Below are positions 26,095 through 35,042 of a DNA stretch of 64,000 bases, one piece after another (within the stretch, counting starts at the first letter, position 1; each line of letters starts with the position of its first letter). The DNA is from Janthinobacterium aquaticum (GTDB lineage Bacteria; Pseudomonadota; Gammaproteobacteria; Burkholderiales; Burkholderiaceae_D). The position numbers were made by a program, and so were the translations under genes. Location: the NCBI RefSeq assembly GCF_009208565.1, contig NZ_WFLK01000006.1:62001-126000 (forward strand), given 5' to 3'. The notes beneath the pieces are model-generated. The model made no database searches, had not been told where the DNA came from, and saw only the letters and a list, made by a program, of their open reading frames with translations.

Positions 26095-26670
26095 TTAGTT
26101 GCGTACAACGCGCTTGTATTCGTTGGTGCGGGTGTCGATTTCGATCACGTCGTCTTGTGCCACGAACAGCGGCACTTGCACGGTGTGACGGTGCGCTTCG
26201 ATGGCGTTTTCGATTTTGGCTTCTTTCAGGACGTTGCCCGAGGTGTTGCCTTTGACTGCAGGCTCCGAGTACACCACCTGACGGGCGATGGTGGTTGGCA
26301 GTTCAACCGAGATGGCCTTGCCGTCGTAGAAAACGGCTTCGCATTCCATGCCATCTTTCAGGTAGTTCAGCGCTTCGCCCAGGTTTTCTTCTTCGATTTC
26401 GTATTGTTCGTATTCAGCATCCATGAATACGTACAGTGGGTCAGCGAAGTACGAGTAGGTGACTGGCTTTTTGTCCAGAACGACGACGTCAAACTTGTCG
26501 TCGCCGCGGAACACGTTTTCCATCGGGGTGTTGGTCAGAAGATTTTTCATCTTCCATTTGTAGGTGAAGCCCGTGCGGCTCGAACCGTTGACGTCAGAAC
26601 GCAGCACGATCATAGGCTTGCTGTCGACCATGATGATATTGCCAACACGAATTTCTTTTGCGGGTTTCAT
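26095..26670 (-). CDS. efp: Translation elongation factor P
   Basis: 191 residues, full length, with the KOW-like N-terminal domain and two OB domains. It relieves ribosome stalling at polyproline. The modified tip residue is Arg32 in SSR32TG rather than lysine, the type that is rhamnosylated by EarP, and earP lies immediately upstream on the same strand. The 136-nt leader between them contains TAAAAT about 110 nt from the start, so efp may have its own promoter. Confidence 0.97.
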   Translation of the reverse strand: MKPAKEIRVGNIIMVDSKPMIVLRSDVNGSSRTGFTYKWKMKNLLTNTPMENVFRGDDKFDVVVLDKKPVTYSYFADPLYVFMDAEYEQYEIEEENLGEALNYLKDGMECEAVFYDGKAISVELPTTIARQVVYSEPAVKGNTSGNVLKEAKIENAIEAHRHTVQVPLFVAQDDVIEIDTRTNEYKRVVRN

Positions 26671-26806
26671 AGAAGTGTACGTAAAAAGTGGGTTGCATGA
26701 AGACCATCTGCCGCCCTGGCGCCTTCAGCGTCCCGGACTTGCGTTTGATCGGTTAAAAAGTAATTCAGAAATAACCGCGCATTTTACCTTAGTTTCAGGC
26801 TCACGC

Positions 26807-27958
26807 CTATCTTGAGGTACGCGCAAAGGCCAGCAGATTGCCAGCCAGATCGCCATGGGCCAGCATCTGTTGCTGCCACTGCACGGCGCGCGCGGCTATG
26901 CGCACCCGATCGGCAAGCAGCGCTGGCCACAGCTGCCGCCAGTCCTGCGGCTGCCCCGGCACGCCATTCCAGGCTTCGGCGGCCTGAACCAGGCTGGCTA
27001 GTGCGCCATCCCCGTCTTGCGCATAACGCTGCAAAAACGCACGCAGTTTGACGTGATGCAGGTTTTCATCCTGCGGATATATATGCCAGACAAACGGCCG
27101 GCCGGCCCATTGCGCGCGCACAAACGAGTCTTCGCCACGCACAAAGTTGATATCGCAGGCCCACAGCAGCCGGTCATAATCGTCCTGCGGCACGAAAGGC
27201 AGCACGCGCACGGTCAGCGCGCCGCGCGTGGCTACCCTGCCCGCCACGCCATCTGCGCCGATAAAGGCGCTAACGGCATCGAACGCCACGCCTTCGGGTA
27301 CCAGGCAGGTCACTTTTTCACGACCATCCTGCCAGGCCGCGAGCAGCTCGCCCACCGGTGCATGCGGATAGCAGAACAGCGATACTTTCAGGCTATCGCG
27401 CTCTTCCGGCGTCAGACCCAAACGCGCCAGAAAAGCCGTCATCTGGTGCTGATCGGCCTGGAACGCCTGGCGCTGGCGCTCGAGCGCGCTTTCCCGCAGC
27501 AGGCCACCGGTTTTTGCCGTAAAGCCAGGAAAGAAAAAATGCTTGATCATGCCGTGACGCGGCGACGTCAAGCCATGGCAGCCTTCGACCCATTCTTCGG
27601 CCGTCAAGCCTTCCAGGTTCAGCCACACGGGCTGCGGCTGGCACTGCGCCATGGCGGCAATATAGCCGGGCGGAATATCGCAGGCAAAAAATTCAATCAC
27701 GATATCGCTGATATCGTCTGGCTTGAAAGCGCCATCCTGGTCGCGCCAGTGACGCACGGTGACGCCTTGCGCCAGCTGGCTGTCGGCCGCCAGCTCGATT
27801 TCCGGACAGATACGCTGAAAGCTGGCCAGGTCATCGACCCACAGCGTGACCGCGACGCCATGTTCGCACTGCAATTGACGCGCGAGGCGCCAGCAAATGC
27901 CGATATCGCCGTAGTTATCGACGACTTTGCAGAAGATGGCCAGCGATGCTAATGTCAT
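26807..27958 (-). CDS. earP: EF-P arginine rhamnosyltransferase EarP
   Basis: 383 residues from the ATG at 27958, beginning with the family signature FCKVVDNYGDIGICWRLARQL. It transfers rhamnose from dTDP-rhamnose to Arg32 of EF-P. Later family blocks are LNLEGLTAEEWVEGCHGL, FFFPGFTAKTGGLLRE and FVRGEDSFVRAQWAGRPFVWHIYPQ with the nucleotide-binding region. The start codon sits about 18 nt after the T run of the tRNA-array terminator, so its transcription depends on read-through or on a promoter overlapping that hairpin. Confidence 0.95.
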   Translation of the reverse strand: MTLASLAIFCKVVDNYGDIGICWRLARQLQCEHGVAVTLWVDDLASFQRICPEIELAADSQLAQGVTVRHWRDQDGAFKPDDISDIVIEFFACDIPPGYIAAMAQCQPQPVWLNLEGLTAEEWVEGCHGLTSPRHGMIKHFFFPGFTAKTGGLLRESALERQRQAFQADQHQMTAFLARLGLTPEERDSLKVSLFCYPHAPVGELLAAWQDGREKVTCLVPEGVAFDAVSAFIGADGVAGRVATRGALTVRVLPFVPQDDYDRLLWACDINFVRGEDSFVRAQWAGRPFVWHIYPQDENLHHVKLRAFLQRYAQDGDGALASLVQAAEAWNGVPGQPQDWRQLWPALLADRVRIAARAVQWQQQMLAHGDLAGNLLAFARTSR

Positions 27959-27974
27959 GACTTTCCGATCTCGA

Positions 27975-28014
27975 TAAAAACAAAAAAGCCGCACTGTTAC
28001 CAGGCGGCTTTTTT
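27975..28014 (-). terminator. Terminator at the end of the tRNA array
   Basis: Stem AAAAAAGCCGC (27982-27992) / GCGGCTTTTTT (28004-28014). On the minus strand the T run is followed by TGTTTTT. It lies between the last tRNA-Glu and earP. Confidence 0.9.
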
Positions 28015-28035
28015 GTTGGCTAAGAATAGCCGGTC

Positions 28036-28111
28036 TGGCGTCCCCAAGGGGATTCGAACCCCTGTACTCACCGTGAAAGGGTGATGTCCTAGGCCTCTAG
28101 ACGATGGGGAC
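28036..28111 (-). tRNA. tRNA-Glu (TTC), array copy 5
   Basis: 76 nt with encoded CCA. Acceptor GTCCCCA, anticodon loop CTTTCAC giving TTC, T-arm GGGGTTCGAATCCCC. Confidence 0.97.
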
Positions 28112-28183
28112 AGAAACTCTGTCCAGCATGCGATGTTTTGCATCCTGACCTGATAATGCTTGCTGCTGTACTACCTGCAAAAC

Positions 28184-28259
28184 TGGCGTCCCCAAGGGGA
28201 TTCGAACCCCTGTACTCACCGTGAAAGGGTGATGTCCTAGGCCTCTAGACGATGGGGAC
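28184..28259 (-). tRNA. tRNA-Glu (TTC), array copy 4
   Basis: Sequence identical to the other tRNA-Glu copies in the array, CCA encoded; 72 bp upstream of copy 5. Confidence 0.97.
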
Positions 28260-28320
28260 AGAAATCTGTCCTGAACGCGCAAAGCACGTCCTGACCTGGT
28301 ACTGCTCGATGTTGCAGAAA

Positions 28321-28344
28321 CAAAAAAAGCCTGACTTGTCAGGC
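28321..28344 (-). terminator. Hairpin with T run between tRNA-Glu copies 3 and 4
   Basis: Stem GCCTGA / TCAGGC, loop CTTG; on the minus strand it is followed by seven T. Could reduce expression of the two promoter-distal tRNA-Glu genes. Confidence 0.7.
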
Positions 28345-28386
28345 CGATTCAGCACTGCAACGTTCTACTACTTACTACACGAATCC

Positions 28387-28462
28387 TGGCGTCCCCAAGG
28401 GGATTCGAACCCCTGTACTCACCGTGAAAGGGTGATGTCCTAGGCCTCTAGACGATGGGGAC
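28387..28462 (-). tRNA. tRNA-Glu (TTC), array copy 3
   Basis: 76 nt, CCA encoded, same sequence as the other Glu copies. The first tRNA after the internal promoter at 28534-28563. Confidence 0.97.
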
Positions 28463-28533
28463 CTGTGCTGGCTTGACTCTCAGCGGACTCTTCGTTGAAG
28501 GTTTTTGTTAACCCCTCAAAAAAGCGTGCGCGA

Positions 28534-28563
28534 AGTATAGCACGGAGTAATTTGCGAAAGCAA
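28534..28563 (-). promoter_or_regulatory. Internal promoter of the tRNA array
   Basis: Minus strand: TTGCTT (28563-28558), an 18-bp spacer and TATACT (28539-28534). It would drive tRNA-Glu copies 3-5. Confidence 0.7.
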
Positions 28564-28609
28564 CTGCGGGGGCGTTTATTTCGCATTTCACCGCAAACCA
28601 GGAAAAACC

Positions 28610-28710
28610 GTAGGTCGGATTAGCGGGGCAAAGCCCCGCGTAATCCGACAACATGGTTGGCTGCGACCGCGGTGACGTCGGATTACGCCGTTCCGGCTAA
28701 TCCGACCTAC
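28610..28710. repeat. Inverted pair of REP-like elements in the tRNA array
   Basis: Unit 1 at 28610-28649 has the inner hairpin GCGGGGC-AAA-GCCCCGC. Unit 2 at 28677-28710 has GCCG-TTC-CGGC. Outer arms are the family GTCGGATTA / TAATCCGAC. Confidence 0.9.
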
Positions 28711-28745
28711 GACCCACGCTCTACGCCCGCTTTTGCTTCGGAAAT

Positions 28746-28770
28746 AAAAAAAGCCGCTCAAGGCGACTTT
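28746..28770 (-). terminator. Terminator after tRNA-Ala copy 3
   Basis: Minus strand AAGTCGC-CTTGA-GCGGCTT (one wobble pair) followed by TTTTT. Confidence 0.7.
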
Positions 28771-28799
28771 AATTGATTACCACTTTGTTCCTGCGCTAT

Positions 28800-28875
<76 letters not shown>

Positions 28876-28928
28876 CGGGCGCAGAAACACTGCTACTACT
28901 TTTTGCTACTAACAACACCAGACCGAAC

Positions 28929-29004
28929 TGGCGTCCCCAAGGGGATTCGAACCCCTGTACTCACCGTGAAAGGGTGATGTCCTAGGCCTCTAGACGATGG
29001 GGAC
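28929..29004 (-). tRNA. tRNA-Glu (TTC), array copy 2
   Basis: 76 nt, CCA encoded, same sequence as the other Glu copies. Confidence 0.97.
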
Positions 29005-29041
29005 CATGGAACTACAGTTTGCTACTTTATCTCTGCGCTGT

Positions 29042-29117
<76 letters not shown>

Positions 29118-29130
29118 CGGGCGCAGAAAT

Positions 29131-29155
29131 AATAAAAGCCGCACTTGGCGACTTT
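29131..29155 (-). terminator. Weak hairpin between tRNA-Glu copy 1 and tRNA-Ala copy 2
   Basis: Minus strand AAAGTCGC-CAAGT-GCGGCTTT then TTATT. It closely resembles the hairpin at 28746-28770, evidence of segmental duplication. Confidence 0.5.
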
Positions 29156-29251
29156 GTTTTCACTACTTGCTTTCCATTCACTCCAGCTTTTTACCGGACC
29201 GAACTTACAACAATCAGTACAAACAACTGCCACTACTATAACACAACTACC

Positions 29252-29327
29252 TGGCGTCCCCAAGGGGATTCGAACCCCTGTACTCACCGTGAAAGGGTGA
29301 TGTCCTAGGCCTCTAGACGATGGGGAC
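29252..29327 (-). tRNA. tRNA-Glu (TTC), array copy 1
   Basis: 76 nt, CCA encoded, same sequence as the other Glu copies. Confidence 0.97.
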
Positions 29328-29382
29328 CTCGGAACTTCTACAGCTACTGCACCAAGCCACAACAAACCAGACTGCGGTTTTT

Positions 29383-29458
<76 letters not shown>

Positions 29459-29475
29459 GTTGGTGCAGAAACAAG

Positions 29476-29503
29476 AGTATAGCAAAGAAGTTTCACTCTG
29501 CAA
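29476..29503 (-). promoter_or_regulatory. Main promoter of the tRNA array
   Basis: Minus strand: TTGCAG (29503-29498), a 16-bp spacer and TATACT (29481-29476), leaving a leader of about 10 nt before tRNA-Ala copy 1. Confidence 0.78.
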
Positions 29504-29569
29504 ATACTCTTTTTAGCCCGTGACACACTTTTCACAGGGACAATTGCTGCACCGGCTTTTCAAGCCGCT

Positions 29570-30988
29570 TTACAACCACTTTGCCAGGCGCGCCAGCACG
29601 GTCTCGCGGCCGAACACCACCACCACCTGGTCGATGGCCGGGGTCTGCAGCTGGCCCGTCAGAATCAGGCGCAGCGGCATGGCCAGCAGCGGCATCTTGA
29701 TGGTGTTTGCCGCCAGCACTTCCTTGATCATGGCCGCAACCGCCTCCTTGCTCCACTCCACGGTGGCGATGCGCTCGGCAAATTGCGCCAGCACTGGCTT
29801 GATGGCGTCGGTGATGTGCTGCGCAACCAATGCGGACTCAGGCTGCGGCGCACGGAAGAACAGCATGGACGCGGCGGCCAGTTCATTGATGGTATTGGCG
29901 CGCTCCTTCATCATGCCCAGCACCAGCGCCAGCTCCGGCGCGCCCTCGAACACGGCGCCGGCGGCGATCATCTGCTCGCGCGCCAGACCGGCCAGGCGTT
30001 CGTTATCGGCCTGCTTGATATAGTGGTTGTTGAGCCAGTTCAGTTTTTCCACATTGAACTGCGCGGCCGAATTGGACAGATGGCTGCCGTCAAACCACGA
30101 CGTCATCTGCTCCATCGAGAACACCTCTTCGTCACCGTGGCTCCAGCCCAGGCGCGCCAGGTAATTCAGCATGGCTTCCGGCAGATAGCCCTGTGCCGGA
30201 TAGTCCATCACATTGACGGCGTCTTTGCGCTTGGACATCTTGGCGCCGTCCGAACCCAGTATCATCGGCAGGTGGCCGTACTGGGGCAGCGGTGCACCAA
30301 TGGCACGCAGGATATTGATCTGGCGCGGGGTATTGTTGACATGGTCGTCGCCGCGCAGCACGTGGCTGATCTGCATGTCCAGGTCATCGATGGCCACGCA
30401 GAAGTTGTAGGTTGGCGTGCCGTCCGGACGGGCGATCACCAGGTCGTCAAGTTCGCGGTTGGAGATGGTGATCGAACCCTTGACGAAGTCGTTCCAGGTC
30501 ACGTCGCCATCGAGCGGATTCTTGAAGCGCAGCACCGGCTTGCGTCCTTCCGGTATGGCCGGCAGGGTCTTTCCCTCTTCCGGGCGCCAGGTGCCGTCGT
30601 AGCGCGGCTTCTGGCCGGCTGCGGTGGCGCGCTCGCGCATTTCCTGCACTTCTTCCGGCGACGAGTAGCACTGGTAGGCGGTGCCCGCTTCAAGCATCTG
30701 CGCCAGCACTTCGCGGTAGCGGTCCATGCGCTGCATCTGGTAGAACGGGCCTTCGTCGTGGTCCAGGCCCAGCCACTTCATGCCGTCGATAATCGCCTGC
30801 ACCGCTTCCGGCGTGGAGCGCTCCAGGTCCGTGTCTTCGATACGCAACACGAAGGTGCCGCCGAAGTGACGGGCAAACGCCCAGCTATACAGGGCGGTAC
30901 GGGCGCCCCCCAGGTGGAGGTAGCCGGTCGGGCTGGGAGCAAAACGGGTGCGGACGGGAGTAGCTGGTGCAGTGGTCATTGAAGTCAT
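29570..30988 (-). CDS. gltX: Glutamyl-tRNA synthetase
   Basis: 472 residues. Class I signature [14 protein letters not shown] (HLGG at 25-28) and KMSKR in the [11 protein letters not shown] loop. It charges tRNA-Glu, and five tRNA-Glu genes begin about 110 bp downstream on the same strand. The zinc-site cysteines of E. coli GltX are mostly missing (CYSS...RYDGTW). The start could be the ATG at 30988 or at 30979; neither has a strong ribosome site. Confidence 0.96.
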   Translation of the reverse strand: MTSMTTAPATPVRTRFAPSPTGYLHLGGARTALYSWAFARHFGGTFVLRIEDTDLERSTPEAVQAIIDGMKWLGLDHDEGPFYQMQRMDRYREVLAQMLEAGTAYQCYSSPEEVQEMRERATAAGQKPRYDGTWRPEEGKTLPAIPEGRKPVLRFKNPLDGDVTWNDFVKGSITISNRELDDLVIARPDGTPTYNFCVAIDDLDMQISHVLRGDDHVNNTPRQINILRAIGAPLPQYGHLPMILGSDGAKMSKRKDAVNVMDYPAQGYLPEAMLNYLARLGWSHGDEEVFSMEQMTSWFDGSHLSNSAAQFNVEKLNWLNNHYIKQADNERLAGLAREQMIAAGAVFEGAPELALVLGMMKERANTINELAAASMLFFRAPQPESALVAQHITDAIKPVLAQFAERIATVEWSKEAVAAMIKEVLAANTIKMPLLAMPLRLILTGQLQTPAIDQVVVVFGRETVLARLAKWL

Positions 30989-31036
30989 CTGGCGTATAGG
31001 AATAAAACGCCATTTTACACCGGGAGGGGGTCGGCC

Positions 31037-31954
31037 CTACAGCCGCTGCAAGCGCTGCCTGACGATATCGGCCTGCGCCTTCAGGGCCTGCTCGAACGGC
31101 GCCACCAGTTGCGACAGCGGCCGGTGCAGCGGCCTGACCAGGCTGACGGTAAACGGCAGCGCCACCGCAAAGCGCCGTATCTGCAGGCCCTGGCCGGCAA
31201 AGTCGAGCGCCGTCAACGGGTTGACGATGGCCACGCCCATGCCTTCGCGCACCATGGCGCAGACCGAGGCGGCGCTATGGGTGTCGAGCGCCAGGCGCCG
31301 CTCCACGCCAGCCTGGCGGAATATCTCGTCGATCTGCTGGCGGTACGGATCCACTTGCGCCAGGCTGATAAAGGGCTGGCCGGCAAAGTCCTGCGGCGCG
31401 AGCACGGCTTGCGCCGCCAACGGATGGCCGTCCGGCAGCACGCACACTTCATCGACCGACATCAGGCTGTGCAACGCCGTGCCCGGCGGCGCATTGCCCA
31501 CTTCCGTAATGCCGATATCGTGACGCTGCGCCGACAGCCATTCTTCGAGCAGCGGCGACTCCTGCGGCGTAATGCTGATGCTGACATTGGGATAGTCAAG
31601 CACGAAGCGCTTGCAGGCCTGCGGCAGCAGCGACTGCGAAAACACCGGCAGGCAGGCGATCGACAGCTGCCCCTGGTCGAACTGGCGCAGCGCGGTAGCG
31701 GTGCTGACGATGCGCTCCAGACCAAAATAGGCGCGCTGCACTTCCTCGAACAGCTGCAGCGCATGGGCAGTCGGGCGCAGGCGCCCCCGCTCGCGCTCGA
31801 ACAGCACCAGCCCGGTCAGGTATTCCAGGCGCGCCAGCTCGCGACTCACCGTCGGCTGCGAGGTATGCAGCATGGCGGCGGCGGCCGTGACGCTGCCGCT
31901 GGTCATAATGGCGCGGAACACCTCGATATGGCGCAGGGTAATAGACATAGCCAT
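31037..31954 (-). CDS. lysR: LysR-type transcriptional regulator, probable activator of lysA
   Basis: 305 residues from the ATG at 31954. An N-terminal winged helix-turn-helix (LRHIEVFRAIMTSGSVTAAAAMLHTSQPTVSRELARLE, family pattern SVTxAAxxLxxSQPxVSxxL) is followed by a two-lobe effector domain. It is divergent from lysA with 93 bp between, the same layout as E. coli lysR/lysA, where LysR with diaminopimelate activates lysA. gltX follows 48 bp downstream on the same strand. The symbol rests on this context. Confidence 0.85.
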   Translation of the reverse strand: MAMSITLRHIEVFRAIMTSGSVTAAAAMLHTSQPTVSRELARLEYLTGLVLFERERGRLRPTAHALQLFEEVQRAYFGLERIVSTATALRQFDQGQLSIACLPVFSQSLLPQACKRFVLDYPNVSISITPQESPLLEEWLSAQRHDIGITEVGNAPPGTALHSLMSVDEVCVLPDGHPLAAQAVLAPQDFAGQPFISLAQVDPYRQQIDEIFRQAGVERRLALDTHSAASVCAMVREGMGVAIVNPLTALDFAGQGLQIRRFAVALPFTVSLVRPLHRPLSQLVAPFEQALKAQADIVRQRLQRL

Positions 31955-32047
31955 ATCATAAATGAATAAGGTAGGCCCAAACAGATATTTTATATACGGT
32001 CCGCAAGGCTCCATCATGCTGATATCCAACCTACTGAAAGAGTACTG

Positions 32048-33286
32048 ATGAAACCCGTATCCGACCAGACCCTGGCCCAACTGGCCGCCCAGCACGGCAC
32101 CCCGCTGTGGGTGTATGACGCCGCCACTATCCGCGCGCGCATAGCCCAGCTGGCGCAGTTCGATACGGTGCGCTTTGCACAGAAAGCCAATTCAAATATT
32201 CACCTGCTGAAATTGATGCGCGAAGCCGGCGTGCATGTGGACGCGGTCTCGCTCGGTGAAATCGAACGCGCGCTGCAGGCCGGTTTTACCCCGGCGCAGA
32301 CCAACGGCGCCGCCGGCTTGGTGTTTACCTGCGACCTGTTCGACCGCGCCACGCTGGCGCGCGTGGTAGAAGCGAAGATCGAAACGAACTGCGGCTCGAT
32401 CGACATGCTGCGCCAGCTGGGCCCTGTCTCGCCCGGCCACCGCGTCTGGCTGCGCATCAATCCGGGCTTTGGCCATGGCCACAGCAACAAGACCAATACC
32501 GGCGGCGAAAACAGCAAGCATGGTATCTGGCACGAGCAACTGCCGGCAGCGCTGGCGGTAATCCGCGAGCACGGCCTGCACCTGGTCGGCCTGCATATGC
32601 ATATCGGCTCGGGCGTCGATTACAGCCACCTGGAAACGGTGTGCGGCACCATGGTCGAGCTGGTGAAAAACATGGACCACGATATCGAAGCATTCTCCAC
32701 TGGCGGCGGCCTGTCGGTACCCTACCGCGACGGCGAGCAGCCGGTCGACACCAGCCATTATTTCGAACTGTGGGACAAGGCGCGCAAGCAGATCGAAGCG
32801 CATCTTGGTCACGCCGTGCATATGGAAATCGAACCGGGCCGCTTCCTGGTGGCCGACGCCGGCCTGCTGGTGGCCGAAGTGCGCGCCACCAAGCAGATGG
32901 GCGGCAACCACTTCACGCTGCTCGATACCGGCTTCAATGAGCTGATGCGCCCGGCCATGTATGGCAGCTACCATGCCATGTCGGTGATTGCGCACGATGG
33001 CCGTCCACTCGACGTGGAGCGCGCTACCGTGGTCGGCGGCCCGCTGTGCGAGTCCGGTGACGTGTTTACCCAGCGCGATGGCGGCGTGGTGGAAACGCGC
33101 CTGCTGGCGGCCGCGCAGGTGGGCGACTATGTGGTGTTTGAAGGCGCCGGTGCGTACGGCGCGTCGATGTCGTCGAACTACAATAGCCGCCCGCACGCGG
33201 CCGAATACCTGGTCGATGGCGATGCGTCGCAATTGATCCGCCGCCGCCAGACGGTGGCCGAACTAATTGCGCTGGAATCGGTCTGA
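32048..33286 (+). CDS. lysA: Diaminopimelate decarboxylase
   Basis: 412 residues. A fold-III PLP enzyme with the Schiff-base lysine K46 in FAQKAN, HMHIGSG, the GGGLSVPY glycine loop, EPGRF for phosphate and substrate binding, and CESGD with the catalytic Cys from the partner subunit. It makes L-lysine from meso-diaminopimelate, the last step of lysine synthesis. Start at ATG 32048 after a GAAAGAG site. Confidence 0.95.
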   Translation: MKPVSDQTLAQLAAQHGTPLWVYDAATIRARIAQLAQFDTVRFAQKANSNIHLLKLMREAGVHVDAVSLGEIERALQAGFTPAQTNGAAGLVFTCDLFDRATLARVVEAKIETNCGSIDMLRQLGPVSPGHRVWLRINPGFGHGHSNKTNTGGENSKHGIWHEQLPAALAVIREHGLHLVGLHMHIGSGVDYSHLETVCGTMVELVKNMDHDIEAFSTGGGLSVPYRDGEQPVDTSHYFELWDKARKQIEAHLGHAVHMEIEPGRFLVADAGLLVAEVRATKQMGGNHFTLLDTGFNELMRPAMYGSYHAMSVIAHDGRPLDVERATVVGGPLCESGDVFTQRDGGVVETRLLAAAQVGDYVVFEGAGAYGASMSSNYNSRPHAAEYLVDGDASQLIRRRQTVAELIALESV

Positions 33287-33356
33287 GCATTTCTTAACGG
33301 ACACAGCTGTGGCGGGCGCTTCTGCTAACATCGGCGCATCCTGATGAAAGAGCGCC

Positions 33357-34919
33357 ATGCCACGCACGCCCCTGCCTACTGTATCTTTGCGCCTGACCGT
33401 GGCAGTTGCCGTGTCGATGGCGCTGCTTGCCGGCTGCGCCGAACTGCCTTCGCTCGATACCCGCAACCATAGCATCCTCATTACCGACACCGCCGACACC
33501 CAGCTGGGGCAGGCAATCGCCCCCATGGCCGCGCTGCATCCCGGCCGCTCCGGCATCCATGCACTGTCGGACGGGCGCGATGCGTTTGCTGCGCGCGCCC
33601 TGCTGGCCGCCGCTGCCCAGCGCACGCTCGACGTGCAGTACTATATCTGGCACAAGGACATTACCGGCACGCTGCTGTTCGACGCGCTGCGCCAGGCTGC
33701 CGCGCGCGGCGTGCGCGTGCGCCTGCTGCTCGACGATAACAATACCTCGGGACTGGATCAGGTCTTGCTCCAGCTGGGCCGGCAGCCCAACCTGGAAGTA
33801 CGGCTGTTCAACCCGTTCACCCTGCGCACGCCGCGCGTGCTGGGCTACCTGACCGACTTTTCGCGCCTGAACCGGCGCATGCATAACAAGTCCTTTACGG
33901 CCGATAACCAGGCCACCATCGTCGGCGGGCGCAATGTCGGCGACGAGTATTTCGGCGCGGCCGGCGACGTGCTGTTTGCCGATCTCGACGTGCTGGCCAT
34001 CGGCCCGGTGGTCAGCGAAGTGTCACAGGATTTCGACCGCTACTGGAACAGCGCCTCGGCCTATCCGGCTGCGCTGCTGCTCAAGCCTGACGATGCCGAC
34101 AGCAGCACGCTGGCAGGCGACGCGAAACAGCTCGACCAGCAGCAGGCCGCGCAAGCGTATCTGCAGGCGATGCGCAGCTCGCCGTTTTTCCAGCAACTGA
34201 TCGCGCGCCAGTTGCCGTTCGAGTGGGCCACCACGCGCATGGTCAGCGACGATCCGGCCAAGGTGCTGGGCAAGGCGCACGCGGGCACCGGCGTGGCGGC
34301 CGGCCTGAAAAACCTGCTGGGCGTGCCGGCACAGGAACTCGATCTGGTGTCGCCCTACTTCGTGCCCGGCAAGGACGGCACGCAGGCCTTCAGCGAACTG
34401 GCGCAGCAAGGGGTCAAGGTACGCATCCTGACCAACGCGCTGGAAGCGACCGACGTGGCGGCCGTCCATGCCGGCTACGCCAAATGGCGCAAGCCGTTAT
34501 TGCAGGCTGGCGTAACGCTGTATGAGTCGCGCCGCACCTGGGAAGAAGGCGACGCACGCGAGCAGACGGGCCGCTTCGGCAGCTCGGCCTCGAGCCTGCA
34601 TGCGAAAACCTTCGGCGTGGACGACCAGCGCATCTTTGTCGGTTCGTTCAATTTCGATCCGCGCTCGATCGACCTCAATACCGAAATGGGCCTGGTGATC
34701 GACAGCCCGCAACTGGCCGGCAAACTGGGCCAGGCCATGCGCAGCACCATCCCCCAGCGCGCCTACCAGGTGCTGCTCGACCCCGACGGCGCGCTGTACT
34801 GGATCGCACGCGACGCCAATGGCAAGGTCACGCGCTATGACACCGAACCGGGCACCAGCGTATGGAAGCGCATGGGTGTGGCGATTTTGTCGGTGTTGCC
34901 GATTGATTGGTTGTTGTAG
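33357..34919 (+). CDS. Phospholipase-D family lipoprotein, cardiolipin-synthase-like (ClsC type)
   Basis: 520 residues. A lipoprotein signal ends LLAGC27, so the protein is lipid-anchored. Two HKD motifs are intact: H176xK178xxxxD183 followed by GGRN, and H415xK417xxxxD422 followed by GSFNFDPRS. This matches the ClsC-like branch, which forms cardiolipin from PG and PE, although other phosphatidyl transfer is possible. The TAG stop lies inside the first bases of a REP-like element. Confidence 0.88.
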   Translation: MPRTPLPTVSLRLTVAVAVSMALLAGCAELPSLDTRNHSILITDTADTQLGQAIAPMAALHPGRSGIHALSDGRDAFAARALLAAAAQRTLDVQYYIWHKDITGTLLFDALRQAAARGVRVRLLLDDNNTSGLDQVLLQLGRQPNLEVRLFNPFTLRTPRVLGYLTDFSRLNRRMHNKSFTADNQATIVGGRNVGDEYFGAAGDVLFADLDVLAIGPVVSEVSQDFDRYWNSASAYPAALLLKPDDADSSTLAGDAKQLDQQQAAQAYLQAMRSSPFFQQLIARQLPFEWATTRMVSDDPAKVLGKAHAGTGVAAGLKNLLGVPAQELDLVSPYFVPGKDGTQAFSELAQQGVKVRILTNALEATDVAAVHAGYAKWRKPLLQAGVTLYESRRTWEEGDAREQTGRFGSSASSLHAKTFGVDDQRIFVGSFNFDPRSIDLNTEMGLVIDSPQLAGKLGQAMRSTIPQRAYQVLLDPDGALYWIARDANGKVTRYDTEPGTSVWKRMGVAILSVLPIDWLL

Positions 34920-35022
34920 GTCGGGTAGGTCGGATTAGGCCCCGAAGGAACCGTAATCCGACAACACCCGCGACGCCAACAATGTTGTCGGATTACGGCC
35001 CGGAGGGCCTAATCCGACCTAC
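34916..35022. repeat. Inverted pair of REP-like elements after the phospholipase D gene
   Basis: Unit 1 at 34925-34962 and unit 2 at 34986-35022 (inner GGCCC-GGA-GGGCC). The outer nine-mer GTAGGTCGG is duplicated at the left edge (34916-34924 and 34925-34933), and the first copy contains the stop codon of the upstream gene. Confidence 0.9.
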
Positions 35023-35042
35023 GGCCCTTTGACCAACGAACG

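Larger units (their letters stand above)
28463..28799. other. 337-bp gap inside the tRNA array
   Basis: Holds no gene. It contains, in minus-strand order, a terminator (28746-28770), an inverted REP-like pair (28610-28710) and a promoter (28534-28563), then a 71-nt leader to tRNA-Glu copy 3. Confidence 0.8.
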
